From: Vibrio profundi
GTDB taxonomy: Bacteria > Pseudomonadota > Gammaproteobacteria > Enterobacterales > Vibrionaceae
Assembly: GCF_005281835.1 (NCBI RefSeq)
Contig: NZ_RZIS01000003.1
Coordinates: 248,001-312,000 of the forward strand
Reading direction: 5' to 3'
DNA: 64,000 nucleotides
The notes under the pieces are model-generated. The model was not told the origin of the DNA. It searched no databases and worked only from the letters and a program-made list of their open reading frames with translations. Below are positions 24,713-34,057 of the stretch, piece after piece (within the stretch, counting starts at the first letter, position 1; the number at the start of each line of letters is the position of its first letter). A program made the position numbers and the translations under genes.

Positions 24713-25090
24713 ATGGAAAACACAAGATTTACCGCAGGCATGGAGCAGCTCACTAAAATTGATGGTGAGGCTGGGCACCGAGTAATCGAAAGTCTTGAGG
24801 GTATCTGCCCTGATTTAGCGCGCTTTACTATCGAGTATCCATTTGGCGATATCTATACGCGACCAGCGTTAGATCTAAAATCCAGAGAGATAGCGACGGT
24901 TGCAGCACTAACGGCATTAGGTAACTGCAAGCCTCAATTGCAAGTTCACCTAAACGCAGCGCTTAATGTGGGGTGTGCAGAGGAAGAGATTAAAGAAGTC
25001 CTATTACAAATGTCGGTTTATGCCGGTTTTCCTGCCGCTTTAAATGGTATGTTTGCGTTTAAAGAGGTACTAGACGAGAGAAGAAGATAG
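24713..25090 (+). CDS. Carboxymuconolactone decarboxylase (CMD)-family protein
   Basis: A 125-residue protein with the helical AhpD/CMD fold: LDLKSREIATVAALTALGNCKPQLQVHLNAALNVG, then EEEIKEVLLQMSVYAGFPAALN. The AhpD CxxC pair is absent (the expected region reads GNCKPQ), so it resembles true gamma-carboxymuconolactone decarboxylases or their many uncharacterised relatives rather than AhpD peroxidase. AAGGAG precedes the ATG. The MerR-type promoter directly upstream indicates induction by the adjacent MerR protein. Confidence 0.87.
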   Translation: MENTRFTAGMEQLTKIDGEAGHRVIESLEGICPDLARFTIEYPFGDIYTRPALDLKSREIATVAALTALGNCKPQLQVHLNAALNVGCAEEEIKEVLLQMSVYAGFPAALNGMFAFKEVLDERRR

Positions 25091-25174
25091 TTTAGGCAAT
25101 GCTTTGTATCTTTCTGTACTTCTAATTCGGATTTGCTATTAGTAAATAATTAGAAAGATTTTCGAAGGTTTTGG

Positions 25175-26059
25175 ATGAAAATACTCGTCACAGGCTCCGC
25201 AGGAAGGGTTGGCCGTGCAATATACATAAAGTTAATGCGAACCCATCAGGTTGTAGGATTGGATACCACGCCATGTTCGACCGTCGATATTGTTGGGGAT
25301 ATTCGAGACAAAGAAACAGTGAACAAAGCATTAGACGGGGTTAAAGTCGTGGTCCATACCGCGGCTTTGCATGCTCCACATGTTGGTATTGCAAGCGAAG
25401 AAGATTTCCAAAGTATTAATGTCGATGCGACTAAACAACTGGCATTGCAAGGGCTACAAAATGGTATTGAACATTTTGTATTTACCAGTACTACCGCATT
25501 ATATGGTCATGCGTCTACTCCAAAGGGTACCGCAGGCTGGATTGACGAAAAAACAACGCCACAACCTAAGTCGATTTACCACCGAAGCAAAATTGCAGCA
25601 GAGAACGGCCTTAAAGAAATATCTGATTTGTTCAACTTGCCTGTCACCGTGCTTCAAATGTCGCGTTGCTTTCCTGAACCTGTCGACCTAATGGCGATCT
25701 ATCGTTTAAACCGCGGAGTCGATGCGCGTGATGTGGCGAGTGCGCACTTATGCGCATTAGATAAACGCTTAAATGGTTTTCATCGCTTCATTATTTCAGG
25801 AAAAACACCTTTTGATGCATCCCATTGCCAACGGTTGTTTACAAGCGCTAATTCGCTCGTAAAAGAGTTACAACCTCAAGTCGCGGTTGCCTTTGAAGAG
25901 AGAGGTTGGGGCCTGCCAAAAACCTTAGACAGGGTGTATGACTCTTCAGCTGCGCAACAATATTTGGACTGGCAGCCGAAGTATGGTTTTGAATCGGTAC
26001 TTGAAATGTACGATCAAGAGTTAGCAGAAGTATTACCGACCATTAAACGGTGTCCGTAA
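25175..26059 (+). CDS. NAD-dependent epimerase/dehydratase (extended SDR)
   Basis: A 294-residue extended short-chain dehydrogenase. It has the N-terminal MKILVTGSAGRVGRAIYIKL cofactor motif, the GDIRD acidic site, FTSTTALYG (catalytic Ser/Thr) and YHRSK (the YxxxK pair, with the Tyr following PKSI). The C-terminus contains YDSSAAQQYLDWQPKYGFE, typical of sugar-nucleotide or UDP-glucose-4-epimerase-like proteins. The substrate is not determinable. It may be transcribed with the CMD gene, 84 bases upstream. Confidence 0.85.
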   Translation: MKILVTGSAGRVGRAIYIKLMRTHQVVGLDTTPCSTVDIVGDIRDKETVNKALDGVKVVVHTAALHAPHVGIASEEDFQSINVDATKQLALQGLQNGIEHFVFTSTTALYGHASTPKGTAGWIDEKTTPQPKSIYHRSKIAAENGLKEISDLFNLPVTVLQMSRCFPEPVDLMAIYRLNRGVDARDVASAHLCALDKRLNGFHRFIISGKTPFDASHCQRLFTSANSLVKELQPQVAVAFEERGWGLPKTLDRVYDSSAAQQYLDWQPKYGFESVLEMYDQELAEVLPTIKRCP

Positions 26060-26136
26060 AGGGCGGTAAATAGCGGCTTCTTGATTTAGTAATCCATCCT
26101 ATAGTTAAAACTGTTAATAATATGGGAGGCAGACTA

Positions 26137-26496
26137 ATGAAGTTAGCTGATATCGTGCAACAAGGGTGGGAAGCCGTCGGGGCTGGAGATTTTGATAAAT
26201 TGGTGATGGATTATGTTGAAGACATGACGTTCATCATGCCAGGGCAAAATGATGTCCTAAAAGGGCGTAGCCAATTTCGAAGTGCATTAGATGGAATAGG
26301 GGGCGCATTCCCTACAGGGTTTGAAATTACGGGATTGCGTCATATAGAAGGGGACAGCGAAGTGATTTCTATAGTGGAATGGAAATCTACAAAGGTTGAA
26401 TCATCACAGCTTACCGTGTTGTTTAAGTTTGATGGCGACAAAATCTATGAGGAACGGTGGTTTGTCGATACCAAACAGTGGGACACTGCCCTTTAA
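26137..26496 (+). CDS. NTF2/SnoaL-like protein
   Basis: A 119-residue protein from the ATG at 26137, with GGGAGG 7 bases upstream (a longer in-frame start at 26122 contains that site). Residues fit the SnoaL-like cone fold: QQGWEAVGAGDFDKLVMDYVEDMTFIMPG, then LKGRSQFRSALDGIG and the late FDGDKIYEERWFVD. Members are small ligand-binding proteins or isomerases. A terminator follows at 26589. Confidence 0.8.
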   Translation: MKLADIVQQGWEAVGAGDFDKLVMDYVEDMTFIMPGQNDVLKGRSQFRSALDGIGGAFPTGFEITGLRHIEGDSEVISIVEWKSTKVESSQLTVLFKFDGDKIYEERWFVDTKQWDTAL

Positions 26497-26588
26497 TGTC
26501 GATTCAACAGTGTGCAATCAAGTGCACTTTCAGTTTTGTGAGTGCCATTTTGCCATTTCAATAACACCATAACCATGAATTAAGTTAG

Positions 26589-26616
26589 AGTGCCCTAGTA
26601 TTGGGCACTTTTTGTA
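26589..26616 (+). terminator. Intrinsic terminator
   Basis: AGTGCCC (26589-26595) and GGGCACT (26603-26609) flank a short loop, followed by TTTTTGT. It ends the run of genes from the MerR region. Confidence 0.85.
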
Positions 26617-26649
26617 TGTCACTGTTTTAAAAGTAATCACGGAGGCTTA

Positions 26650-27114
26650 ATGGCAACCCCAAGAGTGATAGAAGCGAAAATAGTGGATGTGGATTGCGGC
26701 GAGAACGTCACGATCATCCAACCATCAAATGTATATGGCTGTGAGTTAGACGATGATGTGTTTATCGGGCCATTTGTAGAGATTCAAAAGAATAGCCGCA
26801 TAGGCGCGCGAACAAAAGTTCAGTCTCATACTTTTATCTGTGAGTTTGTGAACATCGGTCAGGATTGCTTCATTGGCCATGGCGTTATGTTTGCTAATGA
26901 TTTGTTTAAAGAAGGGTATCCCGACCCTGATCCAAATAGTTGGGGAAGAACCAATATTGCTAACGGCGTTACAATAGGCTCAAACGCAACGGTATTGGCT
27001 GTGAGTATCTGCGAAGGCGTAGTGATTGGAGCAGGTAGCGTCGTCACAAAAGACATTACAGAAAAAGGGATTTACGCCGGAAACCCAGCCAGAAAGTTAC
27101 GGGATTTACCATAG
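26650..27114 (+). CDS. Left-handed beta-helix (hexapeptide) acyltransferase
   Basis: A 154-residue protein built of hexapeptide repeats ([LIV]-G-x4), for example ELDDDVFIGPFVEIQKNSRIG, FVNIGQDCFIGHG and ITEKGIYAGNPARK. This is the fold of trimeric acetyl-/acyltransferases such as WlbB that modify sugar nucleotides or amino-sugar precursors. His65 (VQSHTF) and His84 (FIGHG) are possible catalytic residues. GGAGG lies 5 bases upstream. Its stop overlaps the GTG of the following GNAT gene, so the two are one operon. Target unknown. Confidence 0.87.
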   Translation: MATPRVIEAKIVDVDCGENVTIIQPSNVYGCELDDDVFIGPFVEIQKNSRIGARTKVQSHTFICEFVNIGQDCFIGHGVMFANDLFKEGYPDPDPNSWGRTNIANGVTIGSNATVLAVSICEGVVIGAGSVVTKDITEKGIYAGNPARKLRDLP

Positions 27115-27611
27115 TGAATGATGTTATACGTGATGTGGCCTTAAGTGAGGTTTCCTCAGAAGAAGTGCCTTTGGAACTGTTGCTGGAAGCCGATCCATCT
27201 CAAGCCAGTATCAAATCTTATCTTGATGGATCGTGGTGCTTTGTCGCCACATATCAGGGAAAGGTCGTTGGCGCTTGTGTGGTCAATTGTTTGGATCAAA
27301 GTAAAAAGGATTCTTCACATACCGCCGAAGTATTTAACGTATCTGTGCTTTCAGAGTATCAGCAACATGGTGTCGGTTCTGCGCTGCTAAAGTTCTGCTT
27401 AATAGAACTGGCAGAAAAACAAATAGGCAGGGTTGAGCTAGGGACTGGCTCATTTGGCTACCAGCTAACTTACTATCAACGCCTCGGCTTTAGAGTGGAA
27501 TCGGTAATCAAAGATTACTTTCTGGATAACTACTCGGAGCCAATTTTTGAAAATGGTATCCAGCACAAAGATATGCTGCGCTTGTATATTGATTTGAACC
27601 CTAACTACTAA
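27114..27611 (+). CDS. GNAT-family N-acetyltransferase
   Basis: A 165-residue acetyltransferase that starts with a GTG overlapping the TAG of the hexapeptide acyltransferase gene by one base. The coenzyme A motif reads VSVLSEYQQHGVGSALLKFCLIE, and LTYYQRLGFRVES is the motif B-like segment. The N-terminal part (SEEVPLELLLEADPSQASIK) resembles AAC(6')-like or YitI/YjaB GNATs. Translational coupling with a sugar-type acyltransferase suggests a shared acylation pathway. Substrate unknown. Confidence 0.85.
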   Translation: MNDVIRDVALSEVSSEEVPLELLLEADPSQASIKSYLDGSWCFVATYQGKVVGACVVNCLDQSKKDSSHTAEVFNVSVLSEYQQHGVGSALLKFCLIELAEKQIGRVELGTGSFGYQLTYYQRLGFRVESVIKDYFLDNYSEPIFENGIQHKDMLRLYIDLNPNY

Positions 27612-27698
27612 TGAATTCAAAGTGCAGGGTCACGTGAATAGAAAGGTAACGCGAACCCAATCGCGATACCTTGCTTAGGACAGGTACGATAACAATGG

Positions 27699-28346
27699 CT
27701 ACTCGAACAAAAACTCTTCTTTAGTTTCTATCCACTGTGGGTATTGCTTCATTACTTTTGTGTATAGCGGACTTTCGTAATGTGCTTTTAACCATTTCCC
27801 TAAGTTGACGTATGAAGACTGCACAAACCACTTTTTGTCGACGCGAGCAAACTGGCTAATGAAAGGCATGAGGGCGAAATCTGCTTGGCTAGGGGTATCG
27901 CCAAACAAATAAGTGTGGTTTCTCAACTTTTCTTCTAACGGTCTAATAAAGGATTCGCATGCTTCACGGCGTTGAACTTGGTCATCGTTGTGGTAGCGCA
28001 TTGATGCTCGGTACTGCTCTAAGTTTGGAATAAATTTCTGATCATTTAACGCGATCAATTGCTGTATCGAGCCCGCAAGCTCTGGCTGTTCACTGCGTAA
28101 AAGGTTTGCGGGATCGTTTAATTGCAGTGCCCATCTCATAATGTCTAAACTCTGTTCAATTACTTGCCCATTGCTGAGCACTAACACAGGCACCGTGCCT
28201 TTTGGTGAGGCGTCTAATAATTCTTGAGGCTTATTTCGAGTGACGATATCACGTAGCAATACCGGCTGTTTTGCGAGAATTAACCCCATACGAGCACGCA
28301 TCGCGTAAGGGCAGCGGCGCAAAGAATATAAAATAGGTAATGACAT
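27699..28346 (-). CDS. Glutathione S-transferase family protein (CPYA type)
   Basis: A 215-residue protein with an N-terminal thioredoxin-fold GST domain: YSLRRCPYAMRARMGL (the CPYA redox motif of omega-class and glutaredoxin-2-like enzymes), VPVL (cis-proline) and ESLDIMRWAL-like QSLDIMRWAL for glutathione contacts, then a helical C-terminal domain (DFALMPFISQFARVDKKWF). GAGAA precedes the ATG. It stands alone. GSTs of this type catalyse glutathione-dependent thiol transfer or dehydroascorbate reduction; the substrate is not known. Confidence 0.9.
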   Translation of the reverse strand: MSLPILYSLRRCPYAMRARMGLILAKQPVLLRDIVTRNKPQELLDASPKGTVPVLVLSNGQVIEQSLDIMRWALQLNDPANLLRSEQPELAGSIQQLIALNDQKFIPNLEQYRASMRYHNDDQVQRREACESFIRPLEEKLRNHTYLFGDTPSQADFALMPFISQFARVDKKWFVQSSYVNLGKWLKAHYESPLYTKVMKQYPQWIETKEEFLFE

Positions 28347-28508
28347 AATGTTCTCGCTTGAAGTAAGTGACGGTTTTCTAACTCTATTTCTATAATTATT
28401 ATTGTGATTCAGGTCAATAAAAGCTTGAGCTGTGGTAATGAATTAGTGATGTCGTTAGAATACGCGCTCAAAAAATATTATAAGTTTAGCAAGTGAGCGG
28501 TTTCAAAA

Positions 28509-30776
28509 ATGAGCAGAAAAATTGAGTTATTGGCCCCTGGTGGTGATGTAGAAGCCATTAAAGCGGCTATCGTTGCCGGAGCGAATGCAGTTTATTGTGG
28601 CTTGGATACCTTCAACGCTCGTAACCGAGCATCCAATTTGTCCTTAGATGAACTGAATGGCGTTATTCGCCTAGCTCATGAGTACGGCTGTGAAGTGTTC
28701 TTAACTTTGAATGTTGTGCTATTAGAACACGAGATCAAAAACATCGTTAAACTTTTGAACCAGCTTGTGAACACCAAAGTAGATGGCATCATTGTGCAAG
28801 ATCTTGGTTTGTTCGATTTGGTTAAAAAGCACTTCCCAACGTTAGATGTACACGCGTCTACACAGCTAACAACGCATAACGAAGGTCAAATCAAGTTCCT
28901 ATCAAAGATTGGTGCATCACGCGTTAACTTATCGCGCGAGCTGAACCTTGAAGAAATCAAAACCTTGACGGAAGTGGCACATGATGTAGACGTGCTTACT
29001 GAAGTGTTCGTTCATGGTGCACTGTGTATTGCATTCTCTGGTCAGTGTTATTCAAGCTCTGTAAGTGTAGGTAACTCGGGTAACCGTGGCCGATGCAGCC
29101 AAGCGTGTCGTGATGAGTACGAAATTACAGAAGCTGGCAACCGCTTCCCGCTAAACTTAAAAGACAACTCTGCCTACTATGATCTACCTGAACTCGTGGA
29201 CGCGAAAGTAGATTCCCTGAAAGTTGAAGGCCGTATCAAAGGTGCACACTATGTGTATACCGTGGTTGATACGTGGAGAAAGCAAATTGATAGCTTTGTA
29301 GAAAGTGGTTTGCTGCTTGAAGACGACTCGAACTTACACAAAGTATTCAACCGAGATTTCACGAATTCTTTCTTAAAAGGCAACTTAACGAAAGATATGT
29401 TTATCGATAATCCGCGCGATAACAGTATCAACTATGCAGTGGAACAAGCTTCAGAAAAAGCGTCTGAAAAAGCAGAGCAAATCTCTGTTGTGCAAATCCA
29501 AGAAGTGACAGAGCACCTGCATGCCGAGAAAGATGTGCTTGGGGATGAAATGCGCGAGAAAATCAAATTTCTCGATATCCGTAAAACACCAGTGACGATC
29601 GCTTTTGCTGCAAAAGCAGGAGAGCCATTAACAGTAACGGTGTTGTCTGATAAAGATCCAATCGTTGTTCAATCTAACTCACTACTGGTTGAAGACGAAG
29701 AAAAAGCACTGACTCAAGATCTGCTTAAGAAACGTTTTAAATCGGTTAAGAGCTCGGTACATAGCTTAGAAGGGCATAACTTCGATGCTATGGAAGATGG
29801 TTTGGCGCTTCCTTTACGAGAAGTATCGGATATCAAAGATGAGATTGATTTCATCTTGAATGGCTCGGTAAAAGTAATTAAGCATGTTGAAGTGCCTGCG
29901 CCGAAGCAACAGCCAAAAGTAAATGAAACGCCAACGCTTTCAATGCTTATTGCCGACGTGAAAGACCTTCACTTGTGTGACGTGACGGATGCAGATGTGT
30001 ACTTCAAACTGCCAGAAAGCTTCAAGAAGCGTTGTAACAAGTACATTGATATCTTGTCTGAGAACCCTCGATTGATCCCTTGGTTCCCAGCGGTACTGAT
30101 TGGCAAAGACTACGATGAAGCCGTGCGTATCCTTGAAGAAGTAAAACCACAGCGTATTGTGACCAACAACACGGGTATTGCTTATAAAGCGTATGAGATG
30201 GGTATTGAATGGGTTGCGGGTCCATTTATGAATACGACTAACTCACACGCGTTAGTGACACTTAAAGAAGAGCTAAACTGTGCTGGCGCGTTTATCTCAA
30301 ACGAGATCAACAAAGGCCAAATTCGTCACATAAAACGCCCTGAAAACTTTAAGTTGTTCTACAGCATTTACCACCCGATCTTGATGATGACAAGCCGCCA
30401 GTGTTTCTTCCAAAGAACCGTGGGCTGTAACAAGCCGAGCATTGAAGCTGGCTGTATGCTTAAGTGTGAGAAAGCTACCACCATTACGAATGTGAAAGGC
30501 ATCTCGTTTGCGGTTGATAAGCAGAAAGGTGGTTATCCAAGTATCTACAACCATGAGCAGTTCTTAAACTATGAAGCGGTTAATGATCTGTCCGGTTTAT
30601 TTGATGAATTCTTCATTGATTTAACTAACATCGGTGCGGGTTCAAAAGAAGAACAAGATAAGGTCGAGTTGATTAAACACTTTGAAGGCCTACTGAATGG
30701 CGTTGAAGGTTCTCAGCAACAACTTGATCAGTTAGTGGAAATTCGTACTAACGCTCAGTACGTTCAAGGTTTGTAA
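28509..30776 (+). CDS. rlhA: U32-family protein, RlhA-like (23S rRNA 5-hydroxycytidine synthase)
   Basis: A 755-residue member of the U32 family. The N-terminal TIM-barrel half has LLAPGGDVEAIKAAIVAGANAVYCG, NLSLDEL and the Cys-rich motif GALCIAFSGQCY followed by NRGRCSQACR, a candidate [4Fe-4S] site. Later come SLKVEGRIKGAHYV and a second Cys cluster (SRQCFF, VGCNKPSIEAGCMLKCE). E. coli RlhA (YdcP) uses an iron-sulfur U32 scaffold to hydroxylate C2501 of 23S rRNA. This protein is about 90-100 residues longer than I recall for RlhA, with a Lys/Glu-rich insert about residues 313-345. Assignment to RlhA rather than another U32 hydroxylase is likely but not proved. Confidence 0.75.
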   Translation: MSRKIELLAPGGDVEAIKAAIVAGANAVYCGLDTFNARNRASNLSLDELNGVIRLAHEYGCEVFLTLNVVLLEHEIKNIVKLLNQLVNTKVDGIIVQDLGLFDLVKKHFPTLDVHASTQLTTHNEGQIKFLSKIGASRVNLSRELNLEEIKTLTEVAHDVDVLTEVFVHGALCIAFSGQCYSSSVSVGNSGNRGRCSQACRDEYEITEAGNRFPLNLKDNSAYYDLPELVDAKVDSLKVEGRIKGAHYVYTVVDTWRKQIDSFVESGLLLEDDSNLHKVFNRDFTNSFLKGNLTKDMFIDNPRDNSINYAVEQASEKASEKAEQISVVQIQEVTEHLHAEKDVLGDEMREKIKFLDIRKTPVTIAFAAKAGEPLTVTVLSDKDPIVVQSNSLLVEDEEKALTQDLLKKRFKSVKSSVHSLEGHNFDAMEDGLALPLREVSDIKDEIDFILNGSVKVIKHVEVPAPKQQPKVNETPTLSMLIADVKDLHLCDVTDADVYFKLPESFKKRCNKYIDILSENPRLIPWFPAVLIGKDYDEAVRILEEVKPQRIVTNNTGIAYKAYEMGIEWVAGPFMNTTNSHALVTLKEELNCAGAFISNEINKGQIRHIKRPENFKLFYSIYHPILMMTSRQCFFQRTVGCNKPSIEAGCMLKCEKATTITNVKGISFAVDKQKGGYPSIYNHEQFLNYEAVNDLSGLFDEFFIDLTNIGAGSKEEQDKVELIKHFEGLLNGVEGSQQQLDQLVEIRTNAQYVQGL

Positions 30777-30800
30777 GATTTCAGCATTAGCGATAATAAA

Positions 30801-30830
30801 AAGCCGACTCGATTGAGTCGGCTTTTTTTG
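30801..30830. terminator. Bidirectional intrinsic terminator
   Basis: AAGCCGACTC (30801-30810), loop GATT and GAGTCGGCTT (30815-30824) make a 10-bp stem with T tracts on both strands. It serves the U32 gene and the convergent EamA gene. Confidence 0.92.
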
Positions 30831-30846
30831 TACGAGACAAGTAACG

Positions 30847-31749
30847 TTAGCTTTTCGCGGGAGTAGGCTTGGCTTTTCTTCCGCCAAACACATTGATGAG
30901 GGCGCCCGCAATGATCAAGCTACCACCAGCCAACGTCCAAGCGGATGGGATTTCACTGAACATTAGCCAACCAAGAATAATAGAGAACACCACCTGAATA
31001 TAGGAGTAGGCGGTGGCTTTACTTGCGACTTCAGTTTGCATTGCTTTCGTCAGACCGACTTGGCCGATTTGCGTAAAAATGCCAACAAACAGCAGTAATA
31101 CAAACGCTTCAAAGTTTGGCATTACGAAGTCGCTACCAAGCGCAATCAGCGAAATTGGCAGTGCGATCAGTGGGAAGTAGAAGATGATGACTGAGCTGTC
31201 TTCCGTGTTGCTTAATTTTTTGACGATCACGTATGCTACCGCACTACCAAACGCACCTAGCAAAGCTGCTGTCACACTAATAAAGGGTAGGTCATTTGCT
31301 CCGCCGAATGTGGTACCTGGGTTAACGATCAAATAAAGGCCGGATAAACAGAATGCAATGCAAATCATGGTTGAGAATTGAATGCGTTCGCGTAAGAAGA
31401 CCAATGCCAATACAGCGGTAAAAACTGGGTGCAGATACTGCAAAATTGTCGCTTCGGCTAAAGGCAAAGTAGCAACGGCGTAGTAAACACACATTAGGGC
31501 GAGTGAGCCAGTAAAGCCTCTCGCGAATAATAGTTTTTTATTATTGCCCCAAATCGAAATACGTTTACGTTTCACATCGACATAGCTAATGATGAGCGAC
31601 ACTAATGCCCTGGCTGCAACAATTTCAAAAACGGGAATTCCGTGGGTGCTGACTAACTTTACAAAGCTCGACATAAGCGCAAAAGCAAGCGCAGAAATTA
31701 GCATGTATCTTAAGCCCACAGGGACAAGATTAAGGGTAGAAGAAGGCAT
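30847..31749 (-). CDS. EamA/DMT-family transporter
   Basis: A 300-residue drug/metabolite-superfamily carrier from the ATG at 31749 (a TTG two codons upstream at 31755 is possible). Ten membrane segments form two EamA repeats: the first ends around ATILQYLHPVFTAVLALVFLRE, the second around SYIQVVFSIILGWLMFSEIPSAWTLAGGSLIIAGALINV. The family exports metabolites, amino acids or drugs; the substrate is unknown. Single gene with a shared terminator downstream. Confidence 0.9.
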   Translation of the reverse strand: MPSSTLNLVPVGLRYMLISALAFALMSSFVKLVSTHGIPVFEIVAARALVSLIISYVDVKRKRISIWGNNKKLLFARGFTGSLALMCVYYAVATLPLAEATILQYLHPVFTAVLALVFLRERIQFSTMICIAFCLSGLYLIVNPGTTFGGANDLPFISVTAALLGAFGSAVAYVIVKKLSNTEDSSVIIFYFPLIALPISLIALGSDFVMPNFEAFVLLLFVGIFTQIGQVGLTKAMQTEVASKATAYSYIQVVFSIILGWLMFSEIPSAWTLAGGSLIIAGALINVFGGRKAKPTPAKS

Positions 31750-31913
31750 CGACAATTAACTATGTTATCTATAAGAGCGGTGATCCTAGGGAACACAGCG
31801 CGGAAAAGAAAGCATTATTGAGAAAATCAGTAATGGTAAGCTGAGTTGAGGAGAATCGAGGTGAGATTGTTGGAAGCGTAAAGTCGTTAAAACTGAGGTT
31901 ACGTATATTAAAA

Positions 31914-31933
31914 AGCCCTAGCTAAAGGGCTCC
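31914..31933 (-). terminator. Intrinsic terminator of the ABC exporter gene
   Basis: AGCCCT (31914-31919) and AGGGCT (31926-31931) form a 6-bp stem; on the minus strand it is followed by TTTTTAATAT. It lies about 55 bases after the stop of the ABC gene. Confidence 0.7.
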
Positions 31934-31987
31934 AAGATTTGTTGCGTATATGACCGAGGACCTTTAGAGGCCGCCAGTGACACTGTG

Positions 31988-33799
31988 CTAGTTGTGCATG
32001 TGTTTAAACTGAAGCTCGACTAAGCGCTGGTACAGTTCGCAGTTCTCCAAAAGTGATTGGTGATTACCAACTTCTACCAGACGGCCTTGATCCAGTACTG
32101 CTATTTGGTCGGCGTGTTTTATGGTCGATAAACGGTGCGCGATGATCAATGTGGTTCTTCCTTTCATTAACTCTTCTAGCGCTTGCTGTACGTGATGCTC
32201 ACTTTCACTATCTAGCGCGCTGGTGGCTTCGTCTAACAATAGTATGTTGGGATCCTTTAAGATCGCTCGAGCGATCGCAATTCGTTGTCTCTGACCACCA
32301 GAAAGGCGAACGCCTCGCTCACCTAAGAAGCTGTTGTAGCCTTCAGGGAGGTTCAAAATAAACTCATGAGCATGCGCTTTTTTCGCGGCTTCAATCACTT
32401 GTTCGTCGGTCGCATCCGGTGTGCCATAGCGGATGTTATGGAAGACATCATTACTAAATAGCGCTGGCTGTTGAGGCACAAGTGCCATTTGTTGGCGTAA
32501 CTCATTTGGATCAAATTTACGTAGGTCGATACCGCCTAATGTTACGCTACCTGATTGTGGGTCATAAAAACGTTGTAGCAGTTCGAATAAGGTTGTTTTA
32601 CCCGCACCGGACGGCCCAACGAGCGCGAGTACTTTTCCTTCCTCGGCTGTTAACGCTAGATGCTCTGTGGCTGCTTGATCCGGCCTTGAAGGGTAGTGGA
32701 AAGTGACATCATTAAACGACACTTCAGCCGACAAGGATTTAGGCGAGATAGGGTTTTCTACTGGTGCGACGATGTGGCTTTCTACTTGTAGGATCTCAAT
32801 CAATCTTTCAGTTGCACCCGCAGCGCGTTGTAGTTCGCCGAGCACTTCTGAAATGGTCCCTAATGAGGAAGCGACCATAATGGCGTAAAACACAAACGCA
32901 CCAAGGTCACCCGCCGACATGGTGCCATTGATAACATCGCTACCTCCAACCCATAGCATTCCGGCAATCGCGCTGAACACGATCACAATGACGCCTGAAA
33001 TTAAGATCGCACGTTGCTTAACGCGCTGGCGGCCAATCTCATAGGCTTTCTCTACTTCATTTGAGAACGAGAGACGCTCTTGTTCCTCATGGCTATAACT
33101 TTGAACAGTTTTAATGTGCTCAATTGCTTCACCTGCATAGCTGCCTACATCTGCCATAGAGTCTTGGCTTTTACGTGATAAGGCACGGACGCGTCGACCA
33201 TACACAAGAATTGGCACCAGAATAAATGGAACGGAGGCAAGCACAATCAGCGTGAGTTTAATGTTAGTTGCGAACAGCATTATGACGGCGCCAATACACA
33301 TGAGAGCGCTGCGCATCGCCATAGAAAAAGACGAGCCTATGATACTTTGCAGTAGCGTTGTATCGGTCGTGATACGAGACATGATGTCACCGCTACCATT
33401 GGTTTCAAAGTAGCTGGGGTGCAAAGTAATAACGTGATTGAACACGGCGAGCCTGATGTCTGCACTGACTCGTTCGCCAACAGAGGAAACCAAATAGAAG
33501 CGGAAGAAAGTACCGATCGCAATCATTACGGTAACGGCAAGGATGAACTGAATTGCACTGCCCAAGTCACTGAGTGATTGTTGCGAAAAGCCTTGGTCAA
33601 TAAGGATACGAACGCCGTGGCCGACGGATAACGTCAGAGCTGCAGTGAAGATCAACGCCACTAATGCAGCGGCGACTTTCGCTTTGTAAGGACGAACAAA
33701 CTGGAAGAGTTCAAACAAGATGGTCAGGTTCTTACCTTTCTTCTCCGGCACCGCGTTTAGGCTCTCGGAGTTGGGTTCTTGGGATGTACTTGCCTGCAT
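31988..33799 (-). CDS. MsbA-like ABC exporter half-transporter (permease fused to ATPase)
   Basis: A 603-residue half-transporter. Six membrane helices lie in the first 330 residues; the ATPase domain (about 360-600) has Walker A GPSGAGKTTL, Q-loop LVPQQPALF, signature LSGGQRQRIAIARA, Walker B NILLLDEATSALD and the switch His in IIAHRLS. Homodimers of this class flip lipids, lipid A or drugs across the inner membrane. AAGG lies 7 bases upstream of the ATG. The gene is alone, not beside lpxK as true msbA usually is, so it is more likely a multidrug or lipid exporter paralogue. Confidence 0.93.
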   Translation of the reverse strand: MQASTSQEPNSESLNAVPEKKGKNLTILFELFQFVRPYKAKVAAALVALIFTAALTLSVGHGVRILIDQGFSQQSLSDLGSAIQFILAVTVMIAIGTFFRFYLVSSVGERVSADIRLAVFNHVITLHPSYFETNGSGDIMSRITTDTTLLQSIIGSSFSMAMRSALMCIGAVIMLFATNIKLTLIVLASVPFILVPILVYGRRVRALSRKSQDSMADVGSYAGEAIEHIKTVQSYSHEEQERLSFSNEVEKAYEIGRQRVKQRAILISGVIVIVFSAIAGMLWVGGSDVINGTMSAGDLGAFVFYAIMVASSLGTISEVLGELQRAAGATERLIEILQVESHIVAPVENPISPKSLSAEVSFNDVTFHYPSRPDQAATEHLALTAEEGKVLALVGPSGAGKTTLFELLQRFYDPQSGSVTLGGIDLRKFDPNELRQQMALVPQQPALFSNDVFHNIRYGTPDATDEQVIEAAKKAHAHEFILNLPEGYNSFLGERGVRLSGGQRQRIAIARAILKDPNILLLDEATSALDSESEHHVQQALEELMKGRTTLIIAHRLSTIKHADQIAVLDQGRLVEVGNHQSLLENCELYQRLVELQFKHMHN

Positions 33800-34057
33800 A
33801 TATCTGCCTTATGTTTGCCGAGAAAAAGATGAAAGTGTCGGCTCTGTTTGAGTTATTGGGGTGAGTTAAGCGAATAGCAAGCTAACCGAGTTAATTTATT
33901 TTCCAAATGTATAGTAAAAATTATTTTTCAATGGGTTTGGTTTAGGAATACACGTTGAATATTACTAATTATATTTTTGTTAATGGCCGATCTTTAACCG
34001 GATATCACCAATACTAGATAAAGCATGAGCGCAGTAAGTGCGGGAGAACAAGCAATC

